A stretch of 64,000 nucleotides of DNA from Fasciola hepatica (taxonomy: Eukaryota > Platyhelminthes > Trematoda > Plagiorchiida > Fasciolidae), in the NCBI GenBank assembly GCA_948099385.1, contig CANUEZ040000129.1:6247501-6311500 (forward strand). Reading direction: 5' to 3'. Within the stretch, counting starts at the first letter, position 1. The number at the start of each line of letters is the position of its first letter. Shown piece after piece: positions 36,000 through 49,092 of this stretch. Both the position numbers and the translations under genes were made by a program. The notes below the pieces were generated by a model, which ran no database searches, was not told the origin of the DNA, and saw only the letters and a list, made by a program, of their open reading frames with translations.

Positions 36000-37975
36000 T
36001 TTTCCACTACTCACTGGCGGCTTTATGAAGCCGAAGCGTGCATCCGTGACCACACACCGTTAAACCACTCGACAGGCGGGCTGAACCAGTGTGGGACTAA
36101 CTAAGGTCTAAAAACCTAGTTGATACGGCGTTCGGCACACGAAGACACTATGGAATAAGCGGATGAGATCTACTCATTCAACTGCTAAAAAGGAAAACTG
36201 TACAACCTAACCGACACAGTAATCTGAAAAAAGAGAATGAGGTGCTCAACGGGCCACCGGCTTATCTGGAAGGGAAGTAGAGCGATGGATAGAATACTTC
36301 GATAGATTGCTCAACCGACAATCAGACCACAAGGCGGCCCTACAAGCCCCAGTTCTAGCAGCGCTGTACGATGTCAGGTGCGATCCATCGAGCACAAATG
36401 AAATGGCCACAGTCATCACCCAGGTGAAGAATTAGAAGCTGCTGGTGAAGACGGCATTCAGCCAGGAATCTACAAGGGCTGCTTGTGGTCACTCACCAAT
36501 CGATTACACTCCCTATTTGGCTCTATATGGCGAAAAGAAGTCTTTTCGACCGACTGATGCACATCCGTTCTGCATTCTATCCCAAAGAAAGGGGACAAAT
36601 CAGTACGCGAGAACTGAAGGGGGATCAGCCTGATCGATGTGGCTGAAAGGAATTTCTGAATGTTTCTACTCAACCATTTCTCGGTTAAGAGTGATCGTTG
36701 CCCCTGACCGAATCAAGGGGGTTTCTACCGTGGTAGAGCCTGCATGGGCCAAATCTCCATACCAAGTCGAACGCCGGAGCACAGCTAAAAGTCCCATCTG
36801 TCAAAGGTAGCCGGTTTTATCGACCTTCGGATCCTTTTTGATTCACTCAACCTGGAGTGTCTCTGGGCGAAACTGGAACCCGAAAGGCTGCCTGCTAAAC
36901 TAGCAAGGCTTCTGAGAGGTTATTATTCGTCTACTAGGGCGCATGCCCTTATGTTTTGTGACGAGTCCTCCGAGTTCACACCCACTACTGGCGTCCGACG
37001 GGGTTACCCTCTTCCACCCGTGCTGTTCAAGTACGCGATCGACTGGACAATGAGACAGGCACTGACTGACTATCCTGGTATCCAACTGAGTCAGAGGATG
37101 CACATCTCGGACCTAGAGTTCACGGATGACATTGTTGTGCTAGCGGACTCTCCCGCCACGCTCTAACCAGTCATTGACCGAATCGATTTCTTCTCAGAGT
37201 CCATCGGGCTAGAAATAGACACTACAAAAATCAGAAGTGTGTCAACTTACCCAGGGCCATCAGCTCAACAGCTGTCTATCGATGACCAGCTGATCAAGTG
37301 TGTTCCATCATTCAACTTTCTAAGCCCTACACTGCTTCCGAAAGTTAAGATGAAGGATGAAGTAATACTCCGGATAGACGAGGCCAGGAAAGCATTCTTC
37401 CAGCTACGACAGGCGTTGTTGACCCTCAATTAGATCAGCTTTCGGAATACCGTGCCGCTATACGTCCCGTACTCAGCTACGGCTGTGAAACCTGGCCATT
37501 GAGAACCGAGGATACTAGAAAGTTGGAGGTATTTGATCACTGGTGCCTGCGACTTATTTCGAAGACAAATTAGCGCGAAAGTGTATTCAACGGAGAAGTT
37601 AGCCGACTGCTCTGGGAAACTTACGAACCCCCAGACTACCTCCAATGTCGTCGACTGCGGAGGCTGGGTCACATCCTACCGCGTCCCGAGACGGAACTAG
37701 CCTAGCAAACACTCCTTCCTGAACCCTGGTCTAGATGGTGCTGTAGCCCTGGTGGCCAGTTCAAAACTTGAATCAATACAGTCAAAAAGGTTAGGCTGAT
37801 GGTCAGTCTATGGTGGCTGCCAAAGGAACAAAACTGGATCGCGGTCTACGCCGAATTTGCCTCCAGCAGCCGAGCATGGTCAGCTATGATACGAGATATT
37901 CATGAGGTCGGGTCACCCTCTAGTACGAGAGAGTTGTGTGAAATAAAAGGAAGGCTGCTGGGCTGTTAAAGGGAT
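36000..37975 (+). mobile_element. 5'-truncated RTE-like non-LTR retrotransposon, inactive
   Basis: Reverse-transcriptase motifs follow each other with frameshifts and stops. VERWIEYFDRLLNRQ lies near 36270-36320, and AGEDGIQPGIYKGC near 36435-36480. LHSIPKKGDKSVREN lies near 36575-36615, and FIDLRILFDSLNLECLW (motif A) near 36815-36866. TTGVRRGYPLPPVLFKYAID (motif B) is at 36984-37043, and DLEFTDDIVVLADS (catalytic xxDD kept as FTDD) at 37110-37151. The C-terminal part has SYGCETWPLRTEDTRKLEVF near 37473-37532 and RRLRRLGHILPRPETELA near 37648-37701, typical of flatworm RTE-type and related elements. No endonuclease domain is visible, so the copy is 5'-truncated. Numerous stops show it is dead. 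The non-LTR class is secure; the RTE label is a judgement. Confidence 0.85.
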
Positions 37976-38689
37976 CTCGCGCAAAACTGAGTAGGTTGTT
38001 GCTATGGGATGAAGGGTGTTAGTTTGTGAACACTGTCACCAATATTCACCAGTGGTGCTTTCAGTTATGATTATGACGTCATTGCTGATTACGTGGTCAC
38101 TCGCTGTAATTGTCACCATCCAACAAAGTAGTAAAACTCCTGCTGAATAAATCTAGTCAGAATACGCTGTACTAATTTTTGACTGTATTCGCCCTACCAC
38201 CATGTTTTTAGTCTGTTTACCAGGATTGAAAGCATGAGCCACTCTGTTATTCGATCTCACATGTATTGCAAACAGAATCTGTGGAAAAAATCTGGCGTAA
38301 TCCATGTTTCACTTCACGCAAGCCAACCAGTGGCACGATGGCACCCAAAGCAACACTTTTAGACCAGCATCTTTACTGCCTGTTGGGGATCGCCTGTCCT
38401 TTTACTGAGCCAGGCCGCGAACTCAGAATCAAATTGGGTCCATAGTTCCTAATGTCTATATACGTTCTACTTATTATCTGTCTGAGTGGAAGCAAACAAA
38501 TCTGTTTTCTGTGGTCCTGCTGAGAATGGAACTCGGCGTAGCCTAAAAATCTCAGATTTTGCGGCGTTATTTGGAAATACTGAATTGGCTCCTTGTGCCA
38601 CCACTCTGAAAGATAGATGGTGGGAAGTTAACTACCAGAGGGATGATCATGTCTAACTCGGAACTGAGAGGCAGCCGCTAACGGTGGTA
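37976..38689. other. Spacer between two retroelement relics
   Basis: Probably 3' end of the non-LTR element followed by the unrecognisable 5' part of the Ty3/gypsy relic. No gag or complete protease motif was found. Confidence 0.4.
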
Positions 38690-40390
38690 GAAGGAATACC
38701 GTAAACTGTGATAAACGGAATAGACGCCTTGGTGAATTTTGAATGTGACTGATGTTCCACAGAAGAGGCTATTTCTGAGAATTGGAAAAAGTCAAGCTTT
38801 CGACCAGGACAAGATCAGCATGAACAGTTATGCAATAGCTCCAAGTGAGAAGACCACAAAAATCATTCCCATGGACTTCTGGCCAGTAGCCAAAGTGCTC
38901 ACGGTGACCAGCCTTTATCAGATCTCCTTCCCCATTACCCCTCGGTTGAGCAATGATAAACAGGGTAGAAAGGATTTGGTTAAACATGGGATTGACATAG
39001 GGGATACGAAACCAATCAGAATAACTTCTAGGCGAATAACAGTTCACTACCAGGCGGAGGTGCTACAGATCATCAGGAAAGCGATGAAGAACGATACCAT
39101 CGTAAAAGTCACACTCTCCATGGTCTTCCCCGGTTGTTTTCTTCAAGAAGAAGAACGGAAAACCTTGGTTATGTGTAGACCACAGGAAAATTAACGCAAT
39201 AACTCAGTGGAACTTGTTCACCTCTCCGAGTTATGGGTGACTTGTTTGATGCACTGGGCGCTAGTCGATATTTCAGTGTGTTAGATCGGGCATCCTAGTA
39301 CTGGGCATTTGAATTCGCAGAGGAAGGCCGTGAGAAATCAGCGTTCACTATCCCAACTGGTCTTTATGAGTTCCAGACCAGACTCCTTAGGCTGACCAAT
39401 GACCTGCTACATTTCAACATTTGGTGAACCGAGCTCTTGAAGGATTGTCTCCCTCGAAGTTTATAGTATGCATTGATGATATACTGATTCACGGAAGGAC
39501 TAAGAGGCAACACTTGATAAATCTAGAACTGGTTTTAGAAAGGATAAAAGATACAGGACTCATGCTAAAACCATTCAAGTGTAGATTTCTCGCAAGAGAG
39601 GTCAACTTTCTAGACCATATCGTTTCTGACCAGGGTACGAGAAATGATCCGAATAAAATCGAACAGGTCCAAAAATGGCCCACTCCTAGCAGTATCGCGG
39701 AATTAAGTAGCTTCCTGGAAACGACTTCTCATTGCCGTCTTCATATCCGCAGGTTTGCAGACAATAATGATGTTTTAGACTTCGGCTTTGGTCCTAATTA
39801 CTCAACCTAATCATTCGTTCCTCATTTTATTGTTCAAAATGTTTCAACATTTCCTGTTGAGCTGGGCCATGCTAGGGACAACAGACTATAGCACGGACTC
39901 CGTTTTGCTGGCCTCACCAAAGTGGAAATAAACTGGACCCCTGAAGGACTTGTGAACTTTGTTGCAGTCTCAGTAACCCAAGGACTACATCATGCGCGCA
40001 GCTACAACCCACGGTGATTGAGTTTCCTTATGACTTAGTTAGCATGGATGTAGGGGAACTGCTACCTATTGGGTCTGGTCTACCATTTCACTAAGAGTTA
40101 CGAAGCTGTACTTCGAGGTTTTGGATGCGAAAGGCTTCGCGGAAGCGATCCTTAGGTATTTAATTTGTCATTAAGGAGCACGGGGTTAACCACTTTTTGA
40201 TGAGGGCACAGAGTCTGAGGGCTCTCTCACACACGAAATATGTGGGTATCTAGGTATCGACAAGACTCGCACCATCTCTAACCGTCCGCAGAAGGAGCGC
40301 TGGCAAAGAGAGGGCCGTACAATAGAACTTCCGTAAGCTCATGCGAGTGCGGTCAACCGCAATGTTGAATTTCTCTCTACGTTTTAGTGG
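38690..40390 (+). mobile_element. Broken Ty3/gypsy LTR retrotransposon, pol region
   Basis: It starts with what looks like the protease tail (TVVEGIP, stop, TVINGIDALVNFECD). The reverse transcriptase follows: HGIDIGDTKPIRITSRRI (38986-39039), KKKNGKPWLCVDHRKINAIT after a frameshift near 39140-39200, and RYFSVLDRAS then EEGREKSAFTIPTGLYEFQT at 39260-39390. An open 129-codon stretch (39421-39810) then carries ALEGLSPSKFIVCIDDILIH with the catalytic DD, and the connection segment DQGTRNDPNKIEQVQKWPTP. Integrase pieces follow: CELC near 39960, SMDV near 40040, and GIDKTRTISNRPQKERWQ near 40254-40310. RNase H is missing, gag and LTRs were not found, and stops and shifts are frequent. The class is secure; this copy is not functional. 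Confidence 0.88.
39421..39810 (+). pseudogene. Ty3/gypsy reverse transcriptase fragment, palm and connection
   Basis: This is the longest surviving frame of the element. It begins just after motif B (VNRALEGLSPSKF), includes catalytic VCIDD at 39466-39480, and continues through KPFKCRFLAREVNFLDHIV to SSFLETTSHCRLHIRRFADN, where the family normally leads into RNase H. The frame then becomes non-homologous and stops. It would make only part of a polymerase domain. Confidence 0.85.
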
Positions 40391-43366
40391 GTCACGTAAA
40401 ACTTGCACAAGCCTACTGTGAAGTAGAGGAAATAAGAGGAACCACTGAATTGAAAGACAGTGCACCTGTTGAGAAAGACTGCTCCTGTGCCACATTTTCA
40501 GATCAATCTGCGTTGCTGAAATCTACCTCATCTTGGCTGACTGTCTCAAATATTGCACAACATCTACAGTGACATTGGATAGAAAATTCCTAATTTTTCT
40601 TGAAAGTCTTTTGCTCTTTCCCAGTAGGTTGTATACTATCAATGGAGGTTTTACGTTTGCACATATCACAAAATATGTGGTTGCACGAAAGCATCACCAG
40701 ATGTCTCCAGCTAATGGTTCCTGTGCATCTAAGTGTGATTCTTCGTGTCAATACTTCGTCCTCAAAAACGAAGTATCAGTGTGGTCGATAAATTCAGGTT
40801 TGCGAAATATAGAAAGACGTACGGACGCAGTGATGAACATGATGCCAGGATTTGCTTTTCATCACAGAAGTATTTATCCCATGGTTCTATTGAAGGTATT
40901 TCTTTACATTAACAGTTTGATACAGTTCGGTAGATATGACTGCGATTTCCCAGCGGCCAACTCTAATAGAACTAGAGAAAATGGAAGAAAAACATGAGAG
41001 GAGTCAGAGAAGGACTACTTATATTTTTATCAAGTCTAGTAAAAACATTCATGGGAAGAGGAACTTCAGTGATCGTGACAGTTGGTCATATCCCCCAAGG
41101 CTTCCAACCCTTTAGAGGAATGCATTTCGGAACACACCCAGAAAGCAAAACACGTTCAAAATGACCCGATCTTTTCGTCAGATTCTGCATACCGGTGAGC
41201 CAAGTCATGAACATCACCTGCCTTGGCTGAAAATGGGAGCAATTCAGGAAAATACGAGCGCCGTGTGCTCATTTCTTGTTAAGTAAAACCACTCAGAGGT
41301 AGTGATAAACGCTTGACGCATCACGTAAAATGTTCGGGGCAAGCATTCAAGATTTATCAAGTGTCGCATTTTATTCACCGCCGAAGCCGTGAGTATTCGT
41401 CTCTACAATCCTCCCTTGTGTTTTCAGAAATTATATGTGCAAGCATTCAAGCTCCTATGGCTCACGTCTTGTTCCTAAACTCATGTGCATACATTCGAAC
41501 GTTTCCCTCTCTGAGCAGTTTCACATGCACATACGAGAATGCATAGCCAGATTTGGACCGCCATTTCTCTTTCTTATTTTGTGAGTCATATATAATGTTC
41601 TACATAGGCATGAGTACGAATAACTGAAGACCAGCTTGTTCCTCAAATAGTTTGTACTCAGAGCGTCCTGTGGGTTTTTCCAGACACTGAGAATTATATC
41701 GTTGTTTGCAATCCTTGATATGTACACGTTTATCGTTGACCTTGTTCCTTTTCTCAGTCCAGTTGGCTATCACCTTAGCAGTAAAGGCTAAGTTACAAAA
41801 TAGGCTAATTTATTCAGGTGATAATGAACGGCAGATGGTGAAGAAGCATATGTTCTCAATTATCACCCCTATGTTAGTCTGGTATTATAAACATTGATTG
41901 AGGATGTTGTCAAGTTCACAGATCACCTTGCAAATCAGTCAGATACCCTGGAGAAACGTCAAGGACTTTCAAAGGTTCATTTTCCATCAAGTGGGCCAGA
42001 GTATATAGTTTCAACTACAATACAAAATAAACTAACTTTTACAGGCTTGTGTCCAAGGCAAATCACACCCATTGGAGAAGAAACCTGTATGCACGACCTC
42101 ATAATCCAGCTTAAGTGAACGAGGGATGTGAAGTATCCATTTTTATTTTCGATATGAAGAACATGTATTTATTCAACATCAAGAATTTCTACTGATTTAA
42201 TACTACTGAGTGACATACATATCAAGAGCTAGTATTTAGGAATTAAACATTGCTCAGCATATCTATGCGAAAAGATATACCTTCTTCGAGCTTCTCAGGT
42301 AAAATAAAGTGTCAAATTGAAGTGTGGTGGGCAAAAATCCAATGAGATATACGGAGTTAAAGCTTTTAATCGGGTAGCGATAAACAGCATGTCAGAGAAG
42401 TGTAACATCTCAGCCATATCTGCTCAGGAAACCCCTGTACACTACATCACAAACACATACGACAAGATAAACTGCATCAGCTTTCGGCTCAGTCGATGGT
42501 GGTGGATCGCGTCTAACACAGAAGGTAAACTCCATCATTCGTGAAATAATTTTAGTCGTTATGGTTGGATTATTTTGCACTTTTCGTGAGGCTAACTGGC
42601 AATACCATAACTGAGCTGGATAACTTCGTGCTGGAAAGTTCGTATAAGCCGTTTAAAGTAATTTGAAAGCCTATACATACCTCGAGTGGTAAAGTATAAG
42701 TTCGCATGAAATAAAATCATTTTATTACACTTGCATGTGATAGGAAGATCTCTAACTAAAGACGAACAGTATCACTTTGTTGCACAGTTTTTGTCACTGA
42801 AAGGTAAAACGATAGCAATGTTCTTCTAAATTGATGGGGAAGATTAACATCAAACCCTAATGTCATAGTTGAAAGTTACATGCAAGGGACTGACTAGTTC
42901 CACCCTCTGACCAGACCCCGACAGTTCTCGTTTTTCGTGCTATAAATTCAACACCGATAAGGCATCTACGTTCATTTTTAGAATAATTTCAGTAGGATAA
43001 ACGGATTAATTTTGAATGTACTCGTTTCTCACTCCAGTTATCTTTATTTATTGAGGTCACACTACATTTCCATCTGATTGCACGTCAGACTGCGAGAAAG
43101 CTTGCATTTCCATCAAAAGGTGTGTACTCCAGCTCATGAAGTCACACTCCTGTAGTGGCTATTTCCCATGCAAGTGTGGGCCTGCTACTGTTCAAATCTA
43201 TTGTACAAAGTATATGTTTTGTTTCTAACTGTTACTCAAGTTGAAATCCATCACAAATTGCTGCAAAGTCTTATCGTTTTGCTTCACAATAAAAAGCAGC
43301 ATGGTGTTTCTCTGAAACTGACATGACGGATTTGATGGATATGCCTGTTTGATGATTGGGGTAAGT
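40391..43366. other. AT-rich non-coding stretch
   Basis: Nothing recognised. A 154-codon frame at 40533-40997 has no conserved motif; a frame of that length is expected about 0.3 times by chance in the window. Confidence 0.4.
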
Positions 43367-43412
43367 GATGGATAGACAAAGTTTCTATTCAGAGAGGACT
43401 TGTCTATCCATC
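43367..43412. repeat. Near-perfect small foldback (hairpin)
   Basis: GATGGATAGACAAAG (43367-43381) pairs with CTTGTCTATCCATC (43399-43412): 14 base pairs with one bulged A and a 17-nt loop. Outside it GTAAGT (43361-43366) and ACTTAC (43422-43427) are also complementary. The geometry resembles a microRNA-type precursor, but no other evidence supports transcription. Confidence 0.5.
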
Positions 43413-43434
43413 TTATGTAAAACTTACATAACAG

Positions 43435-43625
43435 TATTCCATCTCACGACCGCAAGTCTGTCAATCTCGACGTTAACTTTGACTGAACCAGAACGCTCTA
43501 TCAACGAATCACATTTGTCGTTCCACAGAGTGCCCTTCGAAGAGGAGACTGAATTTCCACTCCTGAAGCAGCCGTTAGACTGTCGTGAACGTCTGGTGAT
43601 TTCCGACAAAGCTCTCAATTACTGA
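43435..43625 (+). CDS. Candidate terminal exon, 62 codons
   Basis: After an acceptor-like ACATAACAG (ending 43434) a frame runs to TGA at 43623-43625. It reads STLTLTEPERSINESHLSF, then HRVPFEEETEFPLLKQPL, and ends ERLVISDKALNY. The composition is balanced and acidic, unlike the AT-biased random frames around it. The opposite strand is also open. No family recognised. Confidence 0.2.
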
Positions 43626-46600
43626 GATCTTTGCGACAATGTATCGCTTTCTACTGAGTAAAATGTACGTGGAACATACCGATGAAAACGATCCTGCTCT
43701 TTTCAACTGAAATATTCTTGGTTTGCGAACGTTTGTTCACAGCTTGAACGTGGCAAGTCGTATAAAGTTGTTCATTCTTTGCTAACGGTCGCTGAATGAA
43801 AAGGACCAAAAAACCCTGAATTACTCACCTTAATTTCGCATTGTATCGTTGTTTCTACCCACGCGGTGAATAAACTGGGACTGTCAATTCGTCACAGCCT
43901 GGGTTGAATCCAGTCCACAGTTGTGTTACTCCAGTAAAACAAACCAGTTTTGTACTCAGCAGCCGCCATGATAGTCTTCTTTGTGATAGTTCCGTCAGGA
44001 ACCCTTACCTCTTTTGACGAAATATTTAACGAGTGGGTTGAATATCGACACGCTTGAGCAGCCAACCAAAGGTGGGCTTTGTGAAATTGCTATTGCCTCC
44101 TTTTTCCTGTACGTATACATTTATCCGGGATCGTCTCGAGTGACCACTTTACAGTTTTGTTAATCCCCAATTCCAACTGCGTGTGCAGAGAACTGCACTC
44201 ATTTCAGGCAAATTATTTCACATCATATTGAGTTTATTGAAACTGTGTGTATTTGTTCCTTATTTGAAAGGATACAGATCTTAAATATGATTATAAAACT
44301 TCCCTCAGATGTTTATTTACCCCTTCTGCGGGATAATCTTCGTTGCAAAATTACCCCTTTTACCAAACAGCTATCAATCAATCATGCTGGTCGTGTTACT
44401 AATTCATGAGAATATTGCTTGTGTCAATAATGTGACAACGAGGGTTCATTTCACGATACTCAGAACTGAATGTATCACTTATCTGCGTTGCTGTCTGATG
44501 AAAGCTGAACTTCTTTCATGAGATATCCATATGCTAGAAAAAAAGCAGTGATTATTCGTCCCAATTTTCTGATAGAATAGAATTTTCTAATAGAATCCAG
44601 CCCATACGATGTATCGGGAGCCTATAGCCTTCTATCCATTGTTCATATTCATGTTCATACCTCAGGCACTGATGTACTGTTTAATGCAAGGGATCTTTGA
44701 ATTCCGCCCACTTTCGCAGGTATTAAAAGACATACCTAGCGAACGATTCGTCTTCCGTATCTTATAAACCTCTCGTGAAATTCAATGTGTCAAAACCAAA
44801 TGTGGTTTGGACTGCATCGAGAAAAACAATGCGCCAAATGGTGTGGTAAATGAACAACATAAAACCTTTTAAGGAGCTTTATTCTGGAAAACATAAGCCT
44901 TTCCAGGTGAACTCTTTCATGGCTAGTAGCGAATATTTCCGTCATCGCACGAGTGCCCCTCTCAATATTCAAGGGGTTTTGTGACTGAAATTCAGAAACA
45001 AGGTCTTTCTTGTTGTATCTCGACTTATATCCTCATACTTGAGCTTGTTATATCTTGGTGATAGATGGGATACCATTTTGAAAAGGTATATCTTCTCACA
45101 AAATTTTGCTAGCCTTCCACGGCTGATCATACGACAGGTACTTGTCGGTGAAATAAACCGATCACCAAAATGTCAGTCGTCGTCAGTTCAATAGTCCGGA
45201 GAGATCAGTATGTACCTATCATTGTTGGACCTTCGGTGTAGGCTTCATGTTCAACTATATGGAATGGGCCTGGACGAGAGGGGATTTTGATGAAATTAAC
45301 CATTCCCAGATGCTCTATCATAACTTGACTAAGTAACAAAATCAACACGTGTAGTTGTTGAAAAACACCTCACTAGAGGCCTACTTTCTATTGCAAGCAA
45401 AATGGATGAATCCAATAAATCTACAAAATAATCCAAAGCGGTAAATTAAACGTTGCTGCTTCTGCGTCGATTCATAACGTTCAAATTTCAAAGGTAAACG
45501 GAGTAACAGAGTCAAAGAAACCAAGACTTACATTCGAACCGGGAAAGCTTGAGCAAGAAATACTGATATCACTCATAATTAACGAAATTCGAGTCAACTT
45601 GGAAAACACGTGATGTAGGTGTGCTAAATTGAGTGTGAAGTCGAATTACTGGTTGGTACTTCTACACCGTCACGTTTTCCCGTTTGTGCGATACCCATGA
45701 GCGTAAAAACAATGATTTTCAAAAAGAAGTTGGAATGAGTGAAACACAAGTGTCCTCTCTCTAAGATCACCCTGTTATTGCTCCTAATGCTGACGAGGAC
45801 AACAGTCCAACAAATGTCCTGTAATTTTTTTCAATTTTGAACCAAGAAAGCGAGCATAATTATAATACTAAAACAGTGAGTAAAGCCTATCTGGGGAGCT
45901 GAATATTTTCGTTTCTGAAGGCTACATTTTTTGGATGTCCTAGTGCTTTTAACTACAGGTAAAGTGTGATAATGTGAATTATGTCACCTTAACCTCGAAC
46001 AAAACCTCACAACCAGAATAAAAACTGGGAATTTACCTACACATAATTAGGCGAGGGAAGTCTACGATTATTCAAAAGTTACGAGTGAGTCAGACAGACA
46101 CGACTGCAGTTCATAGTTTTCGAAAAATTGATCAAGCATCTTTGAGATTTTGATCATAGTCTGAGCTCAGTGACTTGCTGTTGGTCGAATACAAGCTAGT
46201 GTTTAACACGAATGGTTAGTTGGTTTTGAAAGTGGGACGGGAAGATGCACATAGCTGGATTTCAATCACACATCACCCATTGGTAAGCTGCTGATGGTCA
46301 TCATGGAGAACGGTAAGAGTGTCTTTGTAGAAAGACTAATTTCTCCCTTTGCTCAAGGGTATGGGCAGTGATATACAGAAAATTACCGAAAACACTCATT
46401 GATTGCATCGTTTTACCGCGGGCTAAGGTTGCGTGCTATCATTTGCCGCCAACGTCACATTGGTATAAGATGGCTGGTGCACATTGTGTTGAGCAGCCAT
46501 TATCAAGCACAGTTACTTTAACATAACCAAAATATACGGTTAACTGATGAATTGTGTCCGAGCAATGGGATAGGAAAACTTGAAGGAAAAATTCGTTTCA

Positions 46601-48991
46601 GACATTCAGAAAACAAAGCCGCTTATCAAGAATGTATGCCAGTCACGGAAAGTAATGTTTTGGAGGTAATAACCATGTCTCAAGTATACAAGTAACACCC
46701 TTACAACGTAAAATCGGGTGTTCTTTACCCGAAGATTTTACATTGAAAAGTGAGTTGGAATTTTGCCATCTTTATTTGGTGGTTCCAAGTACGTACAACC
46801 CCATTTGGTTCGCAAGCAAATACAAAGTTTGTAACACAGCTATTAGAAGAGCACAGTGATAGGGGAAAATTAAAGCTGAATCTTTTCTAACACCGATTAA
46901 CAGCTGTCAATCTCTGTGTGGTAGTCCTTCTTCTAATACGGCAGCCTTGATAAATAGCACATAAACCGCAGTCAATCAGTAGACCTCCTCATAATGATCT
47001 CCTTCATGAGGAAATATTCGCTTGCTTTTTCCGCACTCAAAAGTCCAATTCCAAGAGCTGGTAACATTTCTCTTACGGAGCTGATAGTGTAGCAGCTGAG
47101 TTATCCTAGTACGGCCAATTGGACGGGAATAACGCAAGAAAACATCCAGTAATGCTCGAACCACCATTCCAATGATACAAAGCAACCGTTTTCGTTCCCT
47201 CCATTGGGTTAGCCTCGTGATAAGTGATATCGATTTCTTCGACGGGACTGCCCTTACCTCGAATTGGCTGGTTGGTGGTGAAATGAAATGATAATCTTCA
47301 AGTCTATCTTTCTGTCATGCTCAAATATTATCCACGCAGATGTGTGACACGACGAAACCAGAAAAGTCTTCATGCAGGTTCCCAGTTTATCCGTTGTTGA
47401 CACAAACCGACTGCGGTGAATTGTCTATTCTTTTCACTGAATATTTAAATTGTTGTTTTGAAAGCTCCTGGAAAGTTCTTCAACTTCACGCCTTCAACTG
47501 CTCACGGATAACTACAGCACAAACAAAGTTATATGAAGCCGTATTATGTAATATTTCTGAATTTATCCGAATATATTATGATAATATTCTTGAATAATAA
47601 ACGCACTTGGAACCAAAAAAGTGTTGATATTCTTTAAAGTTCTTTTCATGTGCTTAAACGATACCTGAAAGAGTAATTATTGAAGGTTAAATCTAAATGA
47701 CTTGTCTCAATACAAACGTGACTCATCATCAGCCATCGGAGTAGTATTCATTATGCTAATTTCAAAGTCAGTTGTCAAGCAAGCCATTTTCGAATGTAAT
47801 TGTATTCAAATAATATCATAAAAATTTAACTAAAGCGTTTGCAAAAATGCACCTACATCGGGAGGTACAACTTCGTTCATCAATCATAATTATACGGAAG
47901 ATTTTTCGTTTCTAGTGAGGTACCATATATTGCTGTGAAGAATACAATGATCAATATTCAGACTTCCGACAAAGATACAATTGTGAGGTTGTGGACTAGA
48001 AGGAAACCGAAGGAAGATTTCACGTCTACCACAATCACATCGAGAGACAGTTGTATCGGCGCCCAATGTCCTAAATTCTCGCTTATTGATCGATTAAAAG
48101 GACCGGATGGATACAAAGTAACGACAAAAGTAACTAAAAATTGGACTCCTTTCATTCAAAATCAGGGGATGAAAATCATTAATCAAAATGAATGTTTACA
48201 GCACTTATTTGTCGAAACCATTGTTTCGACGAGCTTCATTTTGTTCTGGGGCTGCACTTACATTAGTTTGTAAACGAGAAAACTAGAAAATTGAAAAAAC
48301 CTAAATCCCAAGTAGTTTGCAGTGGACGACTTCCCCGGGCTATATCTGACTCATCTGGCATGCAATCACGGGAAGGGTAAATAAATACAAAAGAAATAAA
48401 AATCCGGTACTTTCCTGGACGATGAGACTTAATAAAACAATAACAGTTCACGTTCGTGAGAGAACTCCATGTCTATAGGAAACTGGATACCGTAAAATGT
48501 GGTGCAAAATGTGCGTGTAGGATTACCATTAGAGAAAAATACAAATCATTACCTGTTGTTCTGCTTAAAACATGCCTAGAATAATAACATACTCGAAAGA
48601 AAGGCGAGAACCAATTTCAGCGAAAAGCTCCAGCTTTCTGAGGAAAGTAAACCTTACCTAGATAGAAAAATTCAACACTCTGTATCATATCTGATTATTG
48701 ATCTTGTTAGGCTCTAGTTAAAATTAATGTCTTGTACTCAGATAGTTTCAAAAACTATGCCGTCACTAGTGTTGTTTTTCAGTATCGAGCCACTTCTGTC
48801 CACATTTATAACAATGAAAACTGAGCTTTGTCGCCGCAGTCACCCAAAATTACGTAACACAATCAGTTAAGGACATATAAAAATAATGAGATCTTTGTTG
48901 CGGTATCGGTCCGTCAATTTTGAAGCAAAAGATCCAGTTAGACATTAATCTATTGTCGTTCGACTCGTTACCACACATAACTTATTGGAAT
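43626..48991. other. AT-rich non-coding stretch
   Basis: No gene or repeat recognised. Two frames have slightly better composition: 47340-47597 (ATG directly after an acceptor-like CCACGCAG) and 47935-48273 (112 codons). Neither has a known motif. GGGTTGAATCCAG near 43901 resembles a T-arm, but the rest of a tRNA is absent. Confidence 0.35.
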
Positions 48992-49092
48992 CATGTGTGG
49001 TTCTCCAGCCCGACGGTCAGGTTGTCAGCTATCCCGAACGGTGCAGTGGTCCTTTGAGGCTACTATACCCCATTCAGTGAACTCATGCTTGA
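48992..49092 (+). repeat. Dispersed repeat, copy 2
   Basis: It begins TGTGTGGTTCTCC, contains GGTGCAGTGGTCCTTTGAGG and TATACCCCATTC, and ends AACTCATGCTTGA, matching 35713-35828 in the same order with small gaps. No retrotransposon coding sequence follows it, so the repeat can exist apart from the RTE-like element. Confidence 0.65.

Noticed and set aside
40533..40997. 154-codon frame just after the Ty3/gypsy relic
   Set aside because: Shows no integrase tail or other retroelement motif and no host domain. About 0.3 frames this long are expected by chance in the window.
43885..43910. T-arm-like CCTGGGTTGAATCCAG
   Set aside because: Four T-stem pairs can form, but D-arm, anticodon arm and acceptor stem are missing.
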